In this document: positions 44,681 through 53,160 of the stretch, piece by piece
Position numbering within the stretch: the first letter of the stretch is position 1
How the letters are laid out: each line of letters begins with the position of its first letter
Position numbers and translations under genes: made by a program
Notes under the pieces: model-generated
Told to the model about the DNA's origin: nothing
The model's database searches: none
The model's input: only the letters and a program-made list of their open reading frames with translations
Source: Clostridium sp. AF15-31
Lineage (GTDB): Bacteria > Bacillota > Clostridia > Lachnospirales > Lachnospiraceae
DNA length: 64,000 nucleotides
Assembly: GCF_003461625.1 (NCBI RefSeq)
Contig: NZ_QTXL01000002.1
Coordinates: 347,992-411,991, forward strand
Reading direction: 5' to 3'

Positions 44681-44881
44681 TTATCTTTTTTTATAAATTA
44701 TCAGTTCCGGATCTTTGCCCTGAGCTTCATATGTTGAAATCAGAATAAAATCCATATCTGCAAGAACTCCAAAGTATCTGTCTCCGCCAAATTCACATTC
44801 AAGCTGATTGCCTAAATATGTTTTCCGGTCATCCAGGAATTTCACTTTTTCTCCATTCGGAAGCCTGTATTCTAAATTCAC
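44681..44881 (-). CDS. small hypothetical protein (66 aa) with uncertain start
   Basis: Beta-rich 66-residue product (YRLPNGEKVKFLDDRKTYLG, ending ELIIYKKR), started here at a GTG with GGAGA close by. The frame stays open upstream to about 44955 and reads like protein (KEINDLHVEGLPEVKRLNAL), but that stretch has no ATG, GTG or TTG. It may start at a rare codon, be coupled to the preceding gene, or be the remains of a longer protein. No family recognised. Confidence 0.45.
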   Translation of the reverse strand: MNLEYRLPNGEKVKFLDDRKTYLGNQLECEFGGDRYFGVLADMDFILISTYEAQGKDPELIIYKKR

Positions 44882-44957
44882 ATATTCTCCAACAAGGGCA
44901 TTCAGTCTTTTTACCTCAGGCAGACCTTCTACATGAAGATCATTAATTTCTTTGAGT

Positions 44958-45689
44958 CTATTTCAAAAGCTTTTTTATCTGTGCATCTGTTGCGATCGGA
45001 TAAATATCATGCATGTGCCGGATGATCGTATTCCACGACTCCTGCGGATCATCCTTGTAACAGGAGGTTACATAATCATACCCATAGATATGTTCCGGAG
45101 ACGAGTAAACCGCCACATCCCAACCATACTCCAGTCCTTTTTTATTTACACGTTTTCTGAAGTTGCAATTACAAAGGTACATCTGCATCATAAGATTGGT
45201 GACAGCTCCATCAAATCCCTTTTCGCCGTCTTTTCCGTACCCTGCCATTTTCTTCAGTTCGTTGGAATACAGTTCTGTATCCACATGTTCTTCCATAAAA
45301 TGATCCATGATCTTTTTATGCTTATTCGGGGCTTTTCCATCCTCATACAGCGCATCAAAATCATATCCATCCCGTCTGTAATTGGCAAATACAGGAAGCC
45401 ATTTTCTCGATATAAAACCTGCCTTTTTATTAAAAAACTTGCCATATACGATGTCATGTCTTCTTGCGATAACCGCCCGCCACATCCATGGATCTCTGTC
45501 AACATCCTCACACCACCAGTACTCCGGCACGGTTCGTTCTTCCAGCGAAAATCCCGGTATATCATTTCTAAAAAGCGGTAGGAAGCCAATCTCATTTATA
45601 TATTCTATTGCCTCATCTACTGTATGAATACACTCCGGATCATCCCAGTCTACACCATACATGATCCATTTGCCTGAGTCTTTTTCCAT
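44958..45689 (-). CDS. conserved protein resembling 'AlkZ-related' proteins
   Basis: 243 residues, cytoplasmic, rich in aromatic residues (EYWWCEDVDRDPWMWRAVIA, KKAGFISRKWLPVFANYRRD, CYKDDPQESWNTIIRH). It resembles a Clostridia family that is sometimes annotated as AlkZ-related, AlkZ being a winged-helix DNA glycosylase family. I recall this from the family pattern and cannot verify it; the catalytic QxQ/QxD motif of AlkZ was not identified. No enzymatic role is claimed. It lies just downstream of the deformylase-like gene (12 nt), so the two are probably co-transcribed. Confidence 0.6.
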   Translation of the reverse strand: MEKDSGKWIMYGVDWDDPECIHTVDEAIEYINEIGFLPLFRNDIPGFSLEERTVPEYWWCEDVDRDPWMWRAVIARRHDIVYGKFFNKKAGFISRKWLPVFANYRRDGYDFDALYEDGKAPNKHKKIMDHFMEEHVDTELYSNELKKMAGYGKDGEKGFDGAVTNLMMQMYLCNCNFRKRVNKKGLEYGWDVAVYSSPEHIYGYDYVTSCYKDDPQESWNTIIRHMHDIYPIATDAQIKKLLK

Positions 45690-45701
45690 GTTTGTCTCCT
45701 G

Positions 45702-46112
45702 TTATATCACTATCCCATTACAGTGATCCACCTCATGCTGAATAATCTGTGCCACAAATCCCTCAAACGCCATCTTTCTTTTTACAAAACCAGCATCCTG
45801 AAACTCTACCTCTATCTTCTTATACCGCGTTGTTTTTCGTTTTCCCTCTAATGACAGACAACCTTCCTCTGTTTCATAACGTCCACTCTTTGAACAGATT
45901 ACAGGATTGATCATAATCATATCTACAGGTCCGGCACTTACAATGATCACATTTTTCTTATACCCGATCATATTTGCTGCCATTCCGACACAACGCTCAC
46001 AGTTTGCAGCTAATGTATCACGAAGATCATTTACCACATTCATATCAAGCGGTGTCGCCGGAACGGATTTCTGTCCCAGAAAAAGAATATCTTTTACAAT
46101 AGGTTTTACCAT
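45702..46112 (-). CDS. peptide deformylase-like protein (short type)
   Basis: 136 residues, ATG preceded by GGAGGATAG. The metal-site motifs EEGCLSLEG (Cys) and QHEVDHCNG (HExxH) are intact. In motif I the usual G-x-G-x-A-A-x-Q reads VGMAANMIG: the catalytic glutamine that stabilises the oxyanion is replaced by methionine. A short form with CVGMAANMIG is common in Clostridia as an extra deformylase, so this may be an accessory or resistance-type deformylase rather than the main one. Activity is uncertain. Confidence 0.82.
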   Translation of the reverse strand: MVKPIVKDILFLGQKSVPATPLDMNVVNDLRDTLAANCERCVGMAANMIGYKKNVIIVSAGPVDMIMINPVICSKSGRYETEEGCLSLEGKRKTTRYKKIEVEFQDAGFVKRKMAFEGFVAQIIQHEVDHCNGIVI

Positions 46113-46229
46113 TTTCTATCCTCCATAAGGTCTCATTTATTTCTTCTATCTCGGAAAGATTTGTCACTGATTTGCAAATGACATAATATGCCATTAAAGC
46201 AACACAGTCATATGTACCACCTGTTCCAT

Positions 46230-47180
46230 TCACTGAATAAACTTCCTGATTTCTTTACTTATCTCATCATATTTGTAGTCGTGGACATAATGCGGACAAT
46301 CCAATTCAATATAACCTGCATTGTCACAACCTGAAATATAATTTTCGGGAATACTTCTCCACTTTTCTTTTGTAAAACCGGTTCCACCGGAGCCGTCAGA
46401 AATAAACAATAACATCGGCACCTGCGGAATTCCGTTTTCTTTTACAATATTTGCATTCTGTTTTACAGCTTTTACTTCATCGATCATCGTTACAGTTGCA
46501 GTTTTTTGATAAAATACTGCTCTGTAAATCTCTTTTTCCTTTTCAGACAATGTTCCGGCTTTGATTGCATCGCTCTCGGCAAGGCTCGGTATCCATCTGG
46601 TGATTCCAAGTGCCGCACCATACTGCCCTAATTTCATAATAGGAATATTAATGTTCATTTCATCATAATAGTCTGGCACTGCCATATCCAAACCAACAAT
46701 AGCCTCAACTTCTTCCGGATACTTCTGTGCCCAGTATAAAGCCTCAAGTCCGGACATTGAATGGGGGCAAAGCACATATGGGGCTTTTATTCCGGCTTTA
46801 TCAAGTGCCATCCTTGTTTCGCTTAACATCGTATCGATATCCCTGTTTTCGTCTACAACATCACTAAAGCCATAACCGAATTTTTCCACTACAACGATTT
46901 TATAATCATTGCTAAGCAGAGAATACAAAGACTTAAAATCCAATATTGGCGAGCAGGTTCCACCTCCGGACATGAACACAAGCGTTTTATCACCATCCCC
47001 TTCTGTATATACGCTCATCTTGTGCCCGTTGACTTCTACCAGTTCACCTAACGGAGTTAATAAATCCTTTTCTCTTGAACTGCATACTTTATGGCGAACC
47101 AATGATATTATCACGAATAATGCAATAACCGTGATTACAATCAATATTACTCTTAGAATATTTCTTAATATCTTTTTCAT
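46230..47180 (-). CDS. alpha/beta hydrolase with N-terminal membrane anchor
   Basis: 316 residues. One hydrophobic helix at the start (ILRVILIVITVIALFVIISLV) anchors the protein, with the enzyme outside. The alpha/beta hydrolase fold shows FMSGGGTCSPILDF (oxyanion region), VVVEKFGYGFSDV and the nucleophile in CPHSMSGLEALYWA (S-M-S-G in place of G-x-S-x-G), with a late His in DCPHYVHDY. The substrate cannot be read. RBS GGGAGAT precedes the ATG. The gap of about 120 nt to the deformylase-like gene holds only a doubtful small ORF. Confidence 0.83.
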   Translation of the reverse strand: MKKILRNILRVILIVITVIALFVIISLVRHKVCSSREKDLLTPLGELVEVNGHKMSVYTEGDGDKTLVFMSGGGTCSPILDFKSLYSLLSNDYKIVVVEKFGYGFSDVVDENRDIDTMLSETRMALDKAGIKAPYVLCPHSMSGLEALYWAQKYPEEVEAIVGLDMAVPDYYDEMNINIPIMKLGQYGAALGITRWIPSLAESDAIKAGTLSEKEKEIYRAVFYQKTATVTMIDEVKAVKQNANIVKENGIPQVPMLLFISDGSGGTGFTKEKWRSIPENYISGCDNAGYIELDCPHYVHDYKYDEISKEIRKFIQ

Positions 47181-47372
47181 ACTGTATCTCCCTTAATCAA
47201 GTGCCTGATACTTCCTGCCTCTATCCCCAATATGGAATAATCAATTGATATAAAGATTGCAACGCTTACTTCCTCTTTTGCATACCAGCATATGTATTCA
47301 CAATGTAAAACATAATTGGTTCTCTGACTCCGCAGTGCCACACCATCGACTGGACGTACAGCTAGAAGTTAT

Positions 47373-48002
47373 CTATCCAAAATGGAATGAAATAATAATA
47401 TTAAACAGGAATGCAAAAACTATACTAACTGTTCCCATTATCGCAGAACTTCTCAATGTGTCTCTCTTCAAAACAATAATTCCAATAATAAAAACTATCA
47501 CTTCCAAAACAGACCATGCACTAAAATATCCGACTCCATATAAAAAGCACAGATTGAACAACACTGCCAAAATCAGAGCCGACAGTATAAATGCCACTTT
47601 CCCTTTCCACTTTGTATACCAGCAGATAAATGCCAAGAACGGAGAAATCATAGTAAAGCCAAACCAAATCATAGCGTAGCTTCTTGGAAAAAATCCTGCA
47701 ATATCGTTTGAGTACAAATAGTAACTTGCAACCATACCAACAAAGAATGCAAAAACATTAATGCTTGCTCTTATTACAGAATTGCTATAAATAGAAATAC
47801 ACAGTGCAATCAATACCCAGATTGCAAAACGTCCAAGGAAATTGTGAACATCTAATGCTCCATCTATTGCCATAAGCACACTGGGAAGTTCAGCTTGACG
47901 AAAATCCAAAAATTTTGAAAAAGTACCCAAAGCTATTCCAAGGAACAATACAGCTATAGTATTTATAATTTTTCTATTATTGGATATTGGTTTTTTCTGC
48001 AT
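47373..48002 (-). CDS. integral membrane protein, six or more helices
   Basis: 209 residues, almost wholly hydrophobic, with helices such as IINTIAVLFLGIALGTFSKFL, FAIWVLIALCISIYS, ASINVFAFFVGMVASYYLYS and VAFILSALILAVLFNLCFLYG. The pattern resembles small uncharacterised membrane proteins (DUF6518-like) of Firmicutes, a resemblance I cannot confirm. No catalytic or transport motif was found. It stands alone in the accessory region. Confidence 0.6.
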   Translation of the reverse strand: MQKKPISNNRKIINTIAVLFLGIALGTFSKFLDFRQAELPSVLMAIDGALDVHNFLGRFAIWVLIALCISIYSNSVIRASINVFAFFVGMVASYYLYSNDIAGFFPRSYAMIWFGFTMISPFLAFICWYTKWKGKVAFILSALILAVLFNLCFLYGVGYFSAWSVLEVIVFIIGIIVLKRDTLRSSAIMGTVSIVFAFLFNIIISFHFG

Positions 48003-48050
48003 TCCTTATATCATTCAAAAACTTTATCATAATTACCTTCGCAAATTCCG

Positions 48051-48129
48051 ATTTATAAATTACATACCGCATACAATGGTATATTTACCATCCATTCCTG
48101 ATCCATATACTTTAGAGTCGAAAAACGTA
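48051..48129. repeat. 79-bp direct repeat, copy A
   Basis: 78 of 79 bases match 50710-50788 in the same orientation; the single difference is T at 48118 against C. It corresponds to the 3' end of the decayed ATPase gene at 50.7-51.0 kb (protein tail VYGSGMDGKYTIVCGM on the minus strand). The flanking 48130-48283 has no gene, only a repeated TTTTTCTTGCCTTAT. Confidence 0.85.
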
Positions 48130-48283
48130 CAGATCCGCAGATAGTATGCCACATTTTTATGGTCTATTCTACCGTTATTTCAACTTTTTCTTGCCTTATC
48201 AGTTTTGTTTTTTACATTTTTCTTGCCTTATATCGCTACAATATTACATTTTTTCGTCACTGGTCATAAATTTGTTACGTTTT

Positions 48284-48910
48284 TTATCTGATATTATCAT
48301 AAAATTTCTGCAACACGATCGCCAACTCTTCCGGAGCTTCTATGTTTGCTTCATGACCTGTTTTCACAAGTTCATGGAAACAGGCGTTGTTCAAATATTG
48401 GCAAAGTTCTTTTGAAGTTTTTTTGTTTGCAGTGTCCTTCTCTCCACAAATGAGCAATACTGGGCAAGACACCTTATGCAGGGAGTCACTGAAATCCAAT
48501 TCAGCCATCGTCCCGCACAGGCTGATAACATCCGCTTTTTTGAAACCCATTTTACTGAATGCCGAATTCGGCATAAGATGAAACAATATATTCTGAACTT
48601 TCAATAAGTTTTTTGGCATTTTATATTGTGCTGCAATTAATACGAGCGACTTTACTTTATCTGGGTGGTCTATCGCATAATTAAGTGCCAAAACAGCGCC
48701 TAGAGAAAGCCCACATAAGACAATTTCATCGTTCACCTTGTCACATTCTGATGAGAATGCCGAATATAATTCCTTATATGTAGCAGATTTTCCTTCTAAC
48801 ATCTCTGCCAAACTCAATTTAACACTACTTTCCGATACCTTCGTTTCTTTTATTACTTTATTCCAACTGTTCGGTTTTTGTCCTAGTCCATGCAAATATA
48901 AATACTTCAT
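48284..48910 (-). CDS. alpha/beta hydrolase
   Basis: 208 residues from the ATG at 48910 (AAGGAGCG upstream). Soluble alpha/beta hydrolase: YLYLHGLGQKPNSW (oxyanion strand HGLG), nucleophile in VLCGLSLGAVLALNYA, Asp in VLLICGEKDTAN and His in ELVKTGHEANIEAPEEL, so the triad is complete. Its small size fits BioH/esterase-like enzymes. The substrate is unknown. It lies inside the segment bracketed by the 79-bp direct repeats. Confidence 0.87.
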   Translation of the reverse strand: MKYLYLHGLGQKPNSWNKVIKETKVSESSVKLSLAEMLEGKSATYKELYSAFSSECDKVNDEIVLCGLSLGAVLALNYAIDHPDKVKSLVLIAAQYKMPKNLLKVQNILFHLMPNSAFSKMGFKKADVISLCGTMAELDFSDSLHKVSCPVLLICGEKDTANKKTSKELCQYLNNACFHELVKTGHEANIEAPEELAIVLQKFYDNIR

Positions 48911-48981
48911 ATATTGTCGCTCCTTCAAACTGGAAATTATTCAAATTATCAATTCCTAATTTCCGTACAGAGATTTATAAA

Positions 48982-49740
48982 TCATCTGCTCTCTAATTGT
49001 TCGAAATGATAACGCGGCTTTCCAACACTCTTTTTTCCATACTCAATAGCTTCTGTAGGGCAATAACAAATACAAGCCATACAATGAGTGCATTGCTTTC
49101 CCCATACAGGCTTTCTGTCCTTAAGCGTAATGTTGTTCAATGGACAGTTCTTAACACATTGACCACAACCGACACAGGTAGCATCCGTACGAAATGCATC
49201 AGATTTCACAAAGAAATGATAAAAAATCGGATTTACCGGACCACTCATTAACCGGTCATAAAGATTGTTTCTTGGTACAGCGAACGGTTGCTCTGCCTTA
49301 ATGTGCGCAATTATATCCATAATAGCAGGTTCCGCATTTCTAACAATCTTTCTTGCTTCTTCTGCTTTCGGTGCACCAAACATAGCAATATAATTTTCCG
49401 GCATAATAACCTGAGCTGTACCCATATACCATAAATGTTTTTGCTCCGCAAGGCGCCGATTATATTTCGCTGCATTCCCAATCTCGCCTCCACAGTCCAT
49501 CACGAACCAAATGCGTTCTGCAGAAAGCAGTTCCGTTTTACAAAGCCACTCCGATACAATTTGTGGAATACGCCACGCATAAGTTGGAACCACTACGATT
49601 ATATTTCTGCCTGTTTTCATTGGCGAATAATCTGTTGCCTTGATTTTTGCATTCATATCTACAATCTCGTCCTGCAATTCATCTGCAATTTTCTTTGCTA
49701 TATAACGACTATTACCAGTTCCGGAAAAGCACAAGATCAT
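48982..49740 (-). CDS. EFR1-type flavodoxin-ferredoxin fusion protein
   Basis: 252 residues. The N-terminal flavodoxin-like domain begins ILCFSGTGNSRYIAKKIADEL and continues with VVVPTYAWRIP. The C-terminal part has two 4Fe-4S motifs, CVGCGQCVKNCP and CTHCMACICYCP. This arrangement is that of the EFR1 ferredoxins frequent in Clostridia, cytosolic electron carriers whose partner enzymes are usually unknown. No redox enzyme is adjacent here. Confidence 0.9.
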   Translation of the reverse strand: MILCFSGTGNSRYIAKKIADELQDEIVDMNAKIKATDYSPMKTGRNIIVVVPTYAWRIPQIVSEWLCKTELLSAERIWFVMDCGGEIGNAAKYNRRLAEQKHLWYMGTAQVIMPENYIAMFGAPKAEEARKIVRNAEPAIMDIIAHIKAEQPFAVPRNNLYDRLMSGPVNPIFYHFFVKSDAFRTDATCVGCGQCVKNCPLNNITLKDRKPVWGKQCTHCMACICYCPTEAIEYGKKSVGKPRYHFEQLESR

Positions 49741-49814
49741 AATAACATTACCTCCGTATTTGCCTCAAAGCCAAGCTTTTTATAAAAGCTTTTTCTCCAA
49801 CACTCTTCTTGAAA

Positions 49815-50153
49815 TCATCTCACAATATCGTCATTTTTCTCGTATGGCAACGGCTCCCCATTTTCTTTATGTAGACGTCCTATTTTATCGCAGATCCTAT
49901 CGTACAAATTATCATTCACATATGCAATCTTCTCCATATCCACATTGTTCTTTGATTTTTTTCCGCTGTAGAATTTTTGGGCGTATGTTCCACATTCTTT
50001 TATGTAAGCCATTATTAAATTAATTTCTTGTTTCTCGACTTCTGAAAAAATAGGTTGTTCCGTTAATTTTCCACTGATAAAATCACAAAAATAGGAATAG
50101 TCATCAAAATACTGCTGCTCATACTCTTTGCCTATGATCGCACCAATCGTCAA
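49815..50153 (-). CDS. hypothetical protein (112 aa), start uncertain
   Basis: A mostly helical, charged product (KEYEQQYFDDYSYFCDFISG, then NDNLYDRICDKIGRLHKENG). The only start available is TTG at 50153 with a poor ribosome site. The frame is open for about 20 more codons upstream and reads KTEGLFDKLKREKNN, suggesting the true gene once began earlier. It could be a truncated gene. Family not recognised. Confidence 0.45.
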   Translation of the reverse strand: MTIGAIIGKEYEQQYFDDYSYFCDFISGKLTEQPIFSEVEKQEINLIMAYIKECGTYAQKFYSGKKSKNNVDMEKIAYVNDNLYDRICDKIGRLHKENGEPLPYEKNDDIVR

Positions 50154-50229
50154 ATTGTTTTTTTCTCTTTTTAATTTATCAAATAATCCCTCTGTTTTCT
50201 GCCCTTTTCAATCAGAAATACTATAGCCG

Positions 50230-50682
50230 TTAAAGTTTATATTGCATGAAGTTACCATTATGTACAAATCCAAAATCCGTATATAATTTAACTCCCATAT
50301 CAAACGCCGTAATCTGTATTGTTCCACAGCCATATTCCCTGGCGTCATCTATAACGCGGGATAGCAGTTCCTTTGCAATACCTCTTCTTCTATATTCCGG
50401 ATCAGTAAACATACTGGACAACAATCCTATCTTTCCGCTTGGGCATCCAAAATAGGGAGGCTTCTCCACAAATGACATCCCGCTTGTTCCAATAATATTT
50501 TCCTCATCAAGGGCAAGCCAAGATACAAATGTTCCATCCGCCATATGTCGAGTATAATATTCCTTCAATGCAGGAACCAAATCTATCTTTTCTTTAGCAC
50601 CTTCTTCTCTAAGCTGATTTATCCTCATGTGAATAAACGTATTCAGTTCTTTTTCTGTAAGTCTTTTATACCTAATATCCAT
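50230..50682 (-). CDS. GNAT-family N-acetyltransferase
   Basis: 150 residues from the ATG at 50682 (AAGGGA upstream). The acetyl-CoA binding motif is clear: FTDPEYRRRGIAKELLSRV (R-x-x-G-I/G-A pattern), and the C-terminal strand has LYTDFGFVHNGNFMQY. Substrate unknown. It lies within the direct-repeat-bracketed segment and is one of five acetyltransferase genes in 4.5 kb. Confidence 0.87.
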   Translation of the reverse strand: MDIRYKRLTEKELNTFIHMRINQLREEGAKEKIDLVPALKEYYTRHMADGTFVSWLALDEENIIGTSGMSFVEKPPYFGCPSGKIGLLSSMFTDPEYRRRGIAKELLSRVIDDAREYGCGTIQITAFDMGVKLYTDFGFVHNGNFMQYKL

Positions 50683-50709
50683 TTTCACGATTCCCTTATA
50701 CAAACTGAT

Positions 50710-50788
50710 ATTTATAAATTACATACCGCATACAATGGTATATTTACCATCCATTCCTGATCCATATACTTTAGAGCCGAAAAACGTA
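50710..50788. repeat. 79-bp direct repeat, copy B
   Basis: Second copy of the repeat at 48051-48129, here in its original place as the 3' end of the decayed ATPase gene. The two copies bracket about 2.6 kb holding an alpha/beta hydrolase, the EFR1 ferredoxin, a small ORF and an acetyltransferase. Confidence 0.85.
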
Positions 50789-51045
50789 GCTTTCTCTGTT
50801 CCATAATAATACGGTGTGTGCGGTGTATCTGAAATCATCTGCTGCAACATATATTGCTCTGTGAGATTACCCTTGAATTCCATAAAAATATCATTTTCTT
50901 CCAATATAGATGTCGCCGGCAACTCACTTAATGCCCCCAGTAATCCGACATCCAGCATAAATAATTTATACCGCATTCATCCGTTGGTTGTTATAAAAAG
51001 AAATATATGCTGTTTTCTCATAACAATTCTTTTCACCGTAACAGA
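50719..51045 (-). pseudogene. remnant of a DUF4143-type AAA ATPase, internally deleted
   Basis: The 3' part encodes KLFMLDVGLLGALSELP and EFKGNLTEQYMLQQM, which are hallmarks of the C-terminal part of DUF4143 ATPases. Just upstream a different frame encodes FGEKNCYEKTAYISF-type sequence (YGEKNCYEKTAYISFYNNQR), matching the N-terminal region after the P-loop in the same family. The P-loop and most of the middle are missing and the frames are offset, so two ends of one gene have been joined by a deletion. Not functional. Confidence 0.7.
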
Positions 51046-51105
51046 TTATCCAATACTATTCCAACCATCATTGAAATTCAGGAATGCCAAAAAACTCTCT
51101 TCCTC

Positions 51106-51903
51106 TTAAAATCCACCATAATGAGACAGCGTCTCTGTTGCTAATTCTGTCCCAACTCTCATAGCCTCATAAATATTCCCATTTATCAAATGTGAACATA
51201 CAAAGCCTGCATGGTAACTATCTCCACAACCTGTAGTATCAATTACTTCTTTAACTTTATTAGCTTGAACAAAATACTTTTCACCATTATGATATGTAAC
51301 ACTTCCTTTATCAGCTAAAGACACATTAAATAGCCCTTTATACTTCTCTGAAAACGCTTCAAATATTGGGAGAATTGATTTCTCTCCACTAATCATGAAA
51401 TAATCTATATATGGTGCATATTTTTCCATTTCTTTAAAATTACGACATTCTACAAAATCCACTGCCAATCTGAAATTGTTATTCTTTTTTAAATCTATAA
51501 TTTGTCCAAAACAGCCTGCCCAAAAATGTACAAATACAACATCTGATTTTTTGATAAACTCCAATTCATCATGGTTCAATATCATTTTATCAACAATATC
51601 ACCTGTCCATGAATCATCTTTGTAATATCTGTCACCGCTGGCTGTAAGATATGTACGATTATTCGCTGTTACTTTATCCTTTTCTACTCTTACGTGGCTT
51701 ACATCTATTCTCTTATCAGAAATAGAATCCATAATAAATTTTGCGTAAGAATCCTGTCCAACCGCACCCAATATTGAAACATTGAACTCCTCAAATTTTG
51801 ATGCATGGACTGCAAAATTAAGGGCTTCACCTCCAGCATATAGTTCATCAGTTCCATCAAAAACATCTACACATAAACACGGAAGTGCTACTAAATTTAT
51901 CAT
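51106..51903 (-). CDS. PfkB-family sugar kinase
   Basis: 265 residues, RBS AGAGGTAT. Ribokinase-type fold with the sugar-binding GGEALNFAVHASKF near 25 and the C-terminal signature DTTGCGDSYHAGFVCSHL containing the catalytic Asp and anion hole. The short length and layout recall fructoselysine-6-kinase (FrlD) and related enzymes, but substrate assignment is not secure. No transporter, deglycase or regulator for a sugar pathway is adjacent. Confidence 0.85.
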   Translation of the reverse strand: MINLVALPCLCVDVFDGTDELYAGGEALNFAVHASKFEEFNVSILGAVGQDSYAKFIMDSISDKRIDVSHVRVEKDKVTANNRTYLTASGDRYYKDDSWTGDIVDKMILNHDELEFIKKSDVVFVHFWAGCFGQIIDLKKNNNFRLAVDFVECRNFKEMEKYAPYIDYFMISGEKSILPIFEAFSEKYKGLFNVSLADKGSVTYHNGEKYFVQANKVKEVIDTTGCGDSYHAGFVCSHLINGNIYEAMRVGTELATETLSHYGGF

Positions 51904-51986
51904 TCTTTATACCTCTAAAATTTCTAATTTTTCTGTTTTATCAACTTAATTCTGTCATAATATAAAATGACTTCCGGCAGGGTTGG

Positions 51987-52482
51987 TCAAAATTTAAAAA
52001 ACCAGAAAAGCTTCCCACCATATGGATTTTTCTTACTGAGCAACCATGCTGAAACTGCATGTAATAATAAAAATGCACCGCATATGATCGTCATTACCAG
52101 TTCAAACTGTGATAAGACCGACATGAAATTATCATTATAGCCTATATAAACATTCTTACTGCCCAGAGTGCTGCAATTTCCCTCATACCAGAACACATCG
52201 GCACCATTGACAGGCGAATTCGCCTTAATCTGCAGCACCGTATAAGTTGACCGGATGCCTTTCCCATAACGTGATTTGTAATTTCTGACATCATTTCCGC
52301 TATGTACCTTGACATGATTGGAGCTCTGCCGAGAACTTTGATATGTTACAGTTCCTGTTGTATGATTCTTCTTACAGGCATATCCGACCACCTTCGGCAT
52401 ACCCGGCCGCAAAGAAAATCAAAGCAACTACAAGTGCTAAAATCTCAGCCGTATAGAACGCATTCACCGATTTGTTTTTCAT
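51987..52482 (-). pseudogene. membrane protein gene with a frameshift (DUF3592-like)
   Basis: The gene starts at the ATG at 52482 with GGAGAT upstream and encodes a membrane helix (TAEILALVVALIFFAAGYA), then hits a stop at 52372. The rest continues in another frame from about 52412: KVVGYACKKNHTTGTVTYQS, an extracellular beta domain, and a C-terminal helix (FELVMTIICGAFLLLHAVSAWLL). The two-helix layout with a VxGTV-type strand resembles DUF3592 proteins. A single frameshift near 52385-52410 explains it; a sequencing error is possible. Confidence 0.6.
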
Positions 52483-52689
52483 TTTTATCTCCATAGTATA
52501 ACAAACAAAACAGTGAGCTAATCATCTTATCTCCCTGAAATTAACAATTCGCATTTTAAGCTGCAAAGCACTTAAATTAAAGGTTTGCACTCAAAGTAGC
52601 AACGCACTTAAATCAAGCAAGTGTACTTGCTCGTTTACATTATATGTAATTATCAAGAAAAACGCAATAAAACTAATTGCGATTTATCT

Positions 52690-53106
52690 TTACTCTACAT
52701 GATGATATTTTTTCAATCTTTGTGCCTCATTTGCCTCAAACCCAAACTTTTCATAAAATGGAATCTTATCAGGGACTGCACATAATTCCACAAAAATGTC
52801 TGTACCTTTAACTCCATTGTCATTTATGAATCTTCTTAATTCATTTATTAACATCTTTCCAATACCTTTTCTCTGATATTCAGGTCTGACAACAACATCC
52901 TTAATATAGTAATTAAGTCCCATATCACCATTCATTCTTGCCATAGCAACAATGAGATCTCCGTCCCATACAGAAACTCTAAATAAAGTATGTTTCATTG
53001 CTAACCTTGTCTGTTCAAGAGACGGTCCATCTCCCCATACCGTTTCCCACAATTCAATAAATTGTTCTGCTGTTAATTAATTATGTTTCACTGTCAAATC
53101 TAACAT
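52690..53106 (-). pseudogene. GNAT acetyltransferase with a premature stop at codon 10
   Basis: A good start (GGAGGAAAATATCTT then ATG at 53106) opens a frame that reads MLDLTVKHN, stop (TAA at 53079-53077), then LTAEQFIELWETVWGDGPSL and a complete acetyltransferase core (VVVRPEYQRKGIGKMLINEL; IPFYEKFGFE). The body is intact from 53076 on. Translation might restart at a TTG near 53052, but no ribosome site is evident there, so the gene is most likely inactive or expressed weakly. Confidence 0.65.
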
Positions 53107-53160
53107 AAGATATTTTCCTCCAATACTATTCTTTAAATATTGTTATTCACGACTAGGGAA

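Noticed and set aside
46045..46233. 62-aa ORF between the deformylase-like and hydrolase genes
   Set aside because: It overlaps both neighbours, has no ribosome binding site and shows no recognisable protein features.
52555..52665. Repeated GCACTTAAATY and palindrome AGCAAGTGTACTTGCT as a CRISPR or attachment site
   Set aside because: Only two short imperfect repeats and one palindrome; no regular spacing, no cas or integrase genes.
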